Assembly: GCA_900549895.1 (NCBI GenBank)
Contig: URQG01000068.1
Coordinates: 1-8,733, forward strand
DNA length: 8,733 nt
Direction: 5' to 3'
DNA from: an uncultured Lachnobacterium sp.
GTDB lineage: Bacteria; Bacillota; Clostridia; Lachnospirales; Lachnospiraceae
The notes beneath the pieces were generated by a model that was not told the DNA's origin, did not search any database, and saw only the letters and a program-made list of their open reading frames with translations. Shown in pieces: positions 5,534 to 8,733 of the stretch. The stretch's first letter is position 1, and each line of letters opens with the position of its first letter. Position numbers and translations under genes: made by a program.

Positions 5534-6946
5534 ATGAAGAGAAGACTTAGGGTATACAAGAAAACAGTAAGTATTGTCAATGAGACCGCGACTGCAATGT
5601 ATGAGAATCTTGTCGGTGATAAGAAAGGTTTTCTGCTTGAAAGTTATGATAAGAATTATGACAGATACACCTTTTTCGGAAGAGAACCGGAAGAAATCAT
5701 CAATTCAAGAGGAAATGCTTTGGTCATTACAAAAAATGATGGCAGCGAAGAGGTTCGTGAGGGAAATCCGCTTCAGCTTCTGAAAGAATACTACAGTGAA
5801 TTTGATATTGTAAAAGATAATGAGGAATTATCCTTCTCCGGCGGACTTGTTGGAAATCTTGGTTATGATTTTGTCCGATACGCCGAAGTCCTTCCGGATG
5901 ATAACCCGGATGAGATCGGAATCGAAACCATCCAGATGATGCTGATGACAAAATTTATCATGGTCGATCATGTGGCTGAGACTTTGACCGGAATCATCCT
6001 TGGTGAGGATACCGAGGAAGGTAAGAAGAAGTCACTTGAGGAAGCGGCAGAGCTGATCGAGAAAGCGAGAAACGGAGCGGATCAGGTAAAACCAAAGAAT
6101 TTTGTACACGACGGTGTGATCATCCATCAGTCGGATGACTTAGAGCAATACAGTAAGAAGGTAGAGCGGATAAAAGAATATATCCGTGAAGGACATATTT
6201 TTCAGACGGTATTATCTCAGAGATGGACGGTACAGACAAAGCAGAGTGGCTTTGAACTGTACAAGGAACTTCGTGAACTGAATCCTTCTCCATATCTGTA
6301 TTATTTCAATTACGGTGACTTTGAAGTAATCGGAAGTTCACCGGAGATGATCGTAAAACAGCAGGGAAATCGTGTTTATACTTGTCCGATCGCAGGAACA
6401 CGTCCCAGAGGAGCGGATGCTGAGGAAGATGCGTTACTTCGGGATGAACTTTTACAGGATGAGAAGGAGCGGGCCGAGCATGTGATGCTTGTGGATCTGG
6501 CAAGAAACGATATGGGGCGCATCAGTGAGTTCGGAACAGTTAAGGTAACACAGTTCATGGAAGTACAGAATTATTCCCATGTAATGCATATTGTTTCCAT
6601 GGTTGAGGGAAGGAAAAAAGGCGAGTTTCATCCGCTTGATCTGGTTGCATCGTTCCTTCCGGCAGGAACATTAAGCGGGGCACCGAAGATCCGTGCGATG
6701 GAGATCATTGATGAACTGGAAAGTGTGAGGAGAGGACTTTATGGCGGCGCAACCGGATACATTGATTTCTCGGGTGATATGGATTTCTGTATTACGATTC
6801 GTACGATGATCAAAAAGGGCGATAAGGTTTATTTGCAGGCAGGGGCCGGAATCGTCGCAGATTCCGTTCCGAAGAACGAATATCAGGAGTGCTGCAATAA
6901 AGTGATGGCTTTGGCGAAGACTTTGATTGAGAAGGAAAACTTATGA
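5534..6946 (+). CDS. trpE: Anthranilate synthase component I
   Basis: The large subunit converts chorismate to anthranilate with ammonia delivered by TrpG, the first committed step of tryptophan synthesis. Its 470 residues carry the N-terminal anthranilate synthase domain, with LLES at 34-37, the motif linked to allosteric inhibition by tryptophan. The chorismate-binding domain from about residue 205 shows FQTVLSQRW, PIAGTRPRG starting at 285, HVMLVDLARND, GTLSGAPKIRAMEIIDELE, GGATGYIDFSGDMDF and a C-terminal AGAGIVADS. Ala287 in PIAGT favours TrpE over PabB, which usually has lysine there. The N-terminus is somewhat shorter than in many TrpE proteins. AGGAGGT at 5520-5526 fixes the start, seven bases upstream. 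It overlaps trpG by four bases (ATGA), so the subunits are translationally coupled. Control is by the tRNA-Trp T-box upstream. Confidence 0.97.
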   Translation: MKRRLRVYKKTVSIVNETATAMYENLVGDKKGFLLESYDKNYDRYTFFGREPEEIINSRGNALVITKNDGSEEVREGNPLQLLKEYYSEFDIVKDNEELSFSGGLVGNLGYDFVRYAEVLPDDNPDEIGIETIQMMLMTKFIMVDHVAETLTGIILGEDTEEGKKKSLEEAAELIEKARNGADQVKPKNFVHDGVIIHQSDDLEQYSKKVERIKEYIREGHIFQTVLSQRWTVQTKQSGFELYKELRELNPSPYLYYFNYGDFEVIGSSPEMIVKQQGNRVYTCPIAGTRPRGADAEEDALLRDELLQDEKERAEHVMLVDLARNDMGRISEFGTVKVTQFMEVQNYSHVMHIVSMVEGRKKGEFHPLDLVASFLPAGTLSGAPKIRAMEIIDELESVRRGLYGGATGYIDFSGDMDFCITIRTMIKKGDKVYLQAGAGIVADSVPKNEYQECCNKVMALAKTLIEKENL

Positions 6947-7512
6947 TTTTAATGATTGATAATTACGATTCCTTTACTTATAACCTGTATCAGTATGTCG
7001 GTATTTTCCATCCGGACATCAGGGTGGTCCGAAACGACAAGGTCACGATCGACGAGATCAAAGAGATGGATCCGGAGCGTATCTTACTTTCGCCGGGACC
7101 GAAAAGTCCGAAAGAAGCCGGTATCTGTATGGATGTGGTTAAGGAGTTCACCGGAGTAAAGCCGATCCTTGGTATCTGTCTCGGACATCAGTGCATCGGA
7201 GAGGCACTTGGCGGAACAGTATCCTACGCAAAGGCGCTTTTTCATGGGAAACAATCCGTGATCGAACATGACGGAACGAGCATCTTTACCGGAATTGATT
7301 CACCCATCAAGGTTGCCCGCTATCATTCACTGGCGGTACAACAGGAGGGACTTCCGGAATGCCTTAAAGTGCTTGCGAGGACAGAAGATGGCGAGATTAT
7401 GGCGATGCGTCATAAACAATATCCGGTCGTCGGATTGCAGTTTCATCCGGAATCCATCTACACGGAACACGGCAAACGAATTATAGAAAATTTCGTAAAC
7501 GGAACGATGTAA
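6943..7512 (+). CDS. trpG: Anthranilate synthase component II, glutamine amidotransferase
   Basis: The small subunit hydrolyses glutamine and passes ammonia to TrpE. Its 189 residues are the usual size of a stand-alone class I amidotransferase. The nucleophile elbow GICLGHQ has Cys79, and QFHPES has His168 and Glu170, completing the Cys-His-Glu triad. NYDSFTYNL at the N-terminus and LSPGP at 49-53 (oxyanion-side loop) are also typical. Its ATG lies inside the trpE stop (four-base overlap). Related PabA proteins look similar and in some bacteria serve both pathways, but the position inside a trp operon points to tryptophan synthesis. It is not fused to trpD, and no trpD follows: the trpC start is only 30 bases after its stop. 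Confidence 0.96.
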   Translation: MILMIDNYDSFTYNLYQYVGIFHPDIRVVRNDKVTIDEIKEMDPERILLSPGPKSPKEAGICMDVVKEFTGVKPILGICLGHQCIGEALGGTVSYAKALFHGKQSVIEHDGTSIFTGIDSPIKVARYHSLAVQQEGLPECLKVLARTEDGEIMAMRHKQYPVVGLQFHPESIYTEHGKRIIENFVNGTM

Positions 7513-7530
7513 AGTGGTCGGATGTTCAAT

Positions 7531-7536
7531 AGGAGG
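7531..7536 (+). promoter_or_regulatory. Ribosome binding site deciding the trpC start
   Basis: AGGAGG lies six bases upstream of ATG 7543. An in-frame ATG at 7522 precedes this site and has no good site of its own, so 7543 is the likely start. Confidence 0.85.
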
Positions 7537-7542
7537 AATGCA

Positions 7543-8319
7543 ATGATTTTAGATGAAATTGTGGAAGCGAAAAGGAAGCGGCTTCCGGAACATAAAAAGA
7601 AAATTGACGAGAGTTCGATGAGAAGACTTGCAGAAGAGACTGCAACGAGAAGCAAAGATTGTTTTTACAACAATTTAAGAAAACCGGGGATTTCGATCAT
7701 CGGAGAGTTTAAGAAAGCTTCCCCGAGTCTTGGAAATATTACAAGTAAGATTCATCTCATGGATCGTATCGAGGAATATAATGCATCGGTGGACGCAATC
7801 TCTTGTCTGACGGAAGAGGATTACTTCCATGGCAACGTGGACTATTTAAAGCAGATTCGAAGCAGGTCGGATCTTCCAATCCTTCGAAAAGACTTCATGA
7901 TTGAGGAATATCAATTTTATGAAGCCAAAGCGATCGGTGCGGATGCGGTCCTTTTGATTACTGCAATCCTGGATGATGCACAGATGCATGATTTTTATCA
8001 GCTTGCAAGAGAATTGGAACTTGATGTGCTGGTGGAAACACATGATGAGGCAGAGATTGAGCGGGCAATGAAGATTGATCCGAGGATCATCGGCGTCAAC
8101 AACAGGAACCTCAAAGACTTTACGATCACACTTGAGACAACGAAACGCCTTCGCCGATATGTGCCGGAGGATAAAGTTTTTGTTGCGGAGAGCGGCATCA
8201 TGGATGATGAGGATGTCAGATTTTTGCGGGAGTGCAATACGGATGCTTTCCTGATCGGGAGGGCATTTATGGAAGCCGAGAATCCGAAAATGCTGGCAAA
8301 GAAGTGGAAGGCAATGTAA
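7543..8319 (+). CDS. trpC: Indole-3-glycerol phosphate synthase
   Basis: This TIM-barrel enzyme decarboxylates and closes the ring of carboxyphenylamino-deoxyribulose phosphate to give indole-3-glycerol phosphate. With the start at 7543 it has 258 residues, normal for a monofunctional enzyme, and begins MILDEIVEAKRKRL, as the family does. The active-site residues known from the Sulfolobus enzyme all have counterparts: Glu55 and Lys57 (GEFKKASPS), Lys116 (ILRKDF), Glu165 (VLVETH), Asn186 (GVNNRNL) and Ser217 (VAESGI). The phosphate-binding FLIGRAFM is near 237-243. An ATG at 7522 would add seven residues but lies before the ribosome binding site. The gene follows trpG directly, where trpD would be expected, and precedes trpF after a 76-base spacer. 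It is separate from trpF, not fused as in E. coli. Confidence 0.97.
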   Translation: MILDEIVEAKRKRLPEHKKKIDESSMRRLAEETATRSKDCFYNNLRKPGISIIGEFKKASPSLGNITSKIHLMDRIEEYNASVDAISCLTEEDYFHGNVDYLKQIRSRSDLPILRKDFMIEEYQFYEAKAIGADAVLLITAILDDAQMHDFYQLARELELDVLVETHDEAEIERAMKIDPRIIGVNNRNLKDFTITLETTKRLRRYVPEDKVFVAESGIMDDEDVRFLRECNTDAFLIGRAFMEAENPKMLAKKWKAM

Positions 8320-8395
8320 ACGCATGTGATATCACGGAAACCTATGGAATCCGATGATAAGAATGAGCAGAGAAAAGAGAGGGAGGCACTCGTAT

Positions 8396-8705
8396 ATGAA
8401 AATTAAGATATGCGGGCTGACAGATCCACGGGAGACAATCTTTTTAAATGAGGCGGGAGCCGATTATGCGGGTTTTGTTTTTTATGAAAAAAGCAAGCGG
8501 AATATTACGATTGCACAGGCAGAGGTAATCCGGGAAAAATTAAATTCCGAAATTAAGCGGGTGGCAGTCACGGTGGCACCGACGGCTGATTTCGTTAAGA
8601 CAATTGAAGAATCCGGGTTTGATATTTTGCAGGTACATAAGTCCCTGGATCCCAAGCTGTTGGAAATGATCCACATTCCGGTCTGGTTTGCAATCAATAT
8701 TGCGG
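8396..8705 (+). CDS. trpF: Phosphoribosylanthranilate isomerase, 3' truncated
   Basis: TrpF converts phosphoribosylanthranilate to the carboxyphenylamino-deoxyribulose phosphate used by TrpC. Only the first 103 codons are present, about half of a normal protein, because the adapter begins at 8706. MKIKICGLTDP at the start holds the catalytic Cys6, and GADYAGFVFYEKSKRNIT matches the family's first barrel strands. VAVTVAP and FDILQVHK follow; the last motif is normally QLHG, so the Gly-to-Lys change at its end is slightly unusual. The catalytic aspartate lies in the missing half. GGGAGG at 8381-8386, nine bases upstream, supports the ATG. It is the fourth visible gene of the trp operon; trpB and trpA would be expected beyond the cut but cannot be seen. 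Confidence 0.93.
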
Positions 8706-8733
8706 CTGTCTCTTATACACATCTCCGAGCCCA
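8706..8733 (-). other. Illumina Nextera i7-side adapter, reverse complement (library artefact)
   Basis: This is the 19-base Tn5 mosaic end in reverse (CTGTCTCTTATACACATCT, 8706-8724) followed by the first nine bases of the i7-side read-2 segment. It cuts trpF and is not genomic. Confidence 0.97.

Noticed and set aside
5534..7512. Reading trpE/trpG as pabB/pabA of folate synthesis
   Set aside because: The tRNA-Trp T-box, PIAGT instead of the PabB lysine, the LLES motif and the following trpC and trpF all point to tryptophan.
8344..8406. A 20-codon frame (ATG 8344 to TAA 8404-8406) overlapping the trpF start, which could be a leader peptide
   Set aside because: It has no convincing ribosome binding site and no tryptophan codons, and its frame differs from trpF. 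It is probably chance.
49..8705. Search for CRISPR arrays, insertion sequences, tRNA or rRNA genes, and phage or defence genes
   Set aside because: No regularly spaced repeats, transposase, terminal inverted repeats, RNA gene signatures or defence-type domains were seen. The only transposon-like ends are the sequencing adapters.

Overview
The window reads as one piece of a low-to-mid GC, Gram-positive Clostridia-type chromosome, most likely Lachnospiraceae-like. The evidence is two tRNA-sensing T-box leaders, strong AGGAGG-type ribosome binding sites, many intrinsic terminators, a bacterial-type ProRS with an editing insertion, and a SARP/BTAD regulator with a C-terminal GGDEF-like domain. 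Genus cannot be decided from the sequence alone. All genes are on the + strand. Both ends are Illumina Nextera (Tn5) adapter sequence (1-48 and 8706-8733), so the biological insert is 49-8705 and the first and last genes are cut by library construction.

Layout. 49-397: the 3' end of a gene for a protein with a C-terminal membrane anchor, closed by a terminator. 443-2995: a probable three-gene unit of a SARP-type regulator with a degenerate GGDEF-like tail, an unrecognised 155-residue protein, and a classical short-chain dehydrogenase/reductase. 3004-5062: proS under a T-box leader, closed by its own terminator. 5080-8705: a tryptophan biosynthesis operon, with a consensus-like promoter, a long T-box leader carrying the UGGC acceptor-pairing site expected for tRNA-Trp, then trpE, trpG, trpC and a truncated trpF.

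How the genes work together. TrpE and TrpG form anthranilate synthase (chorismate + glutamine to anthranilate), TrpF isomerises phosphoribosylanthranilate and TrpC closes the indole ring. trpD (anthranilate phosphoribosyltransferase), which normally lies between trpG and trpC, is missing from that position. The proS and trp units are each controlled by uncharged tRNA through transcription antitermination. TrpE also keeps the LLES motif linked to allosteric inhibition by tryptophan.

Most of the window is ordinary core metabolism. The points most worth a second look are an extra complete intrinsic terminator inside the trp T-box leader, the missing trpD, a compact proS T-box in which no proline codon was found at the expected specifier position, and the regulator/unknown/SDR cluster. 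No clearly new multi-gene system was found.
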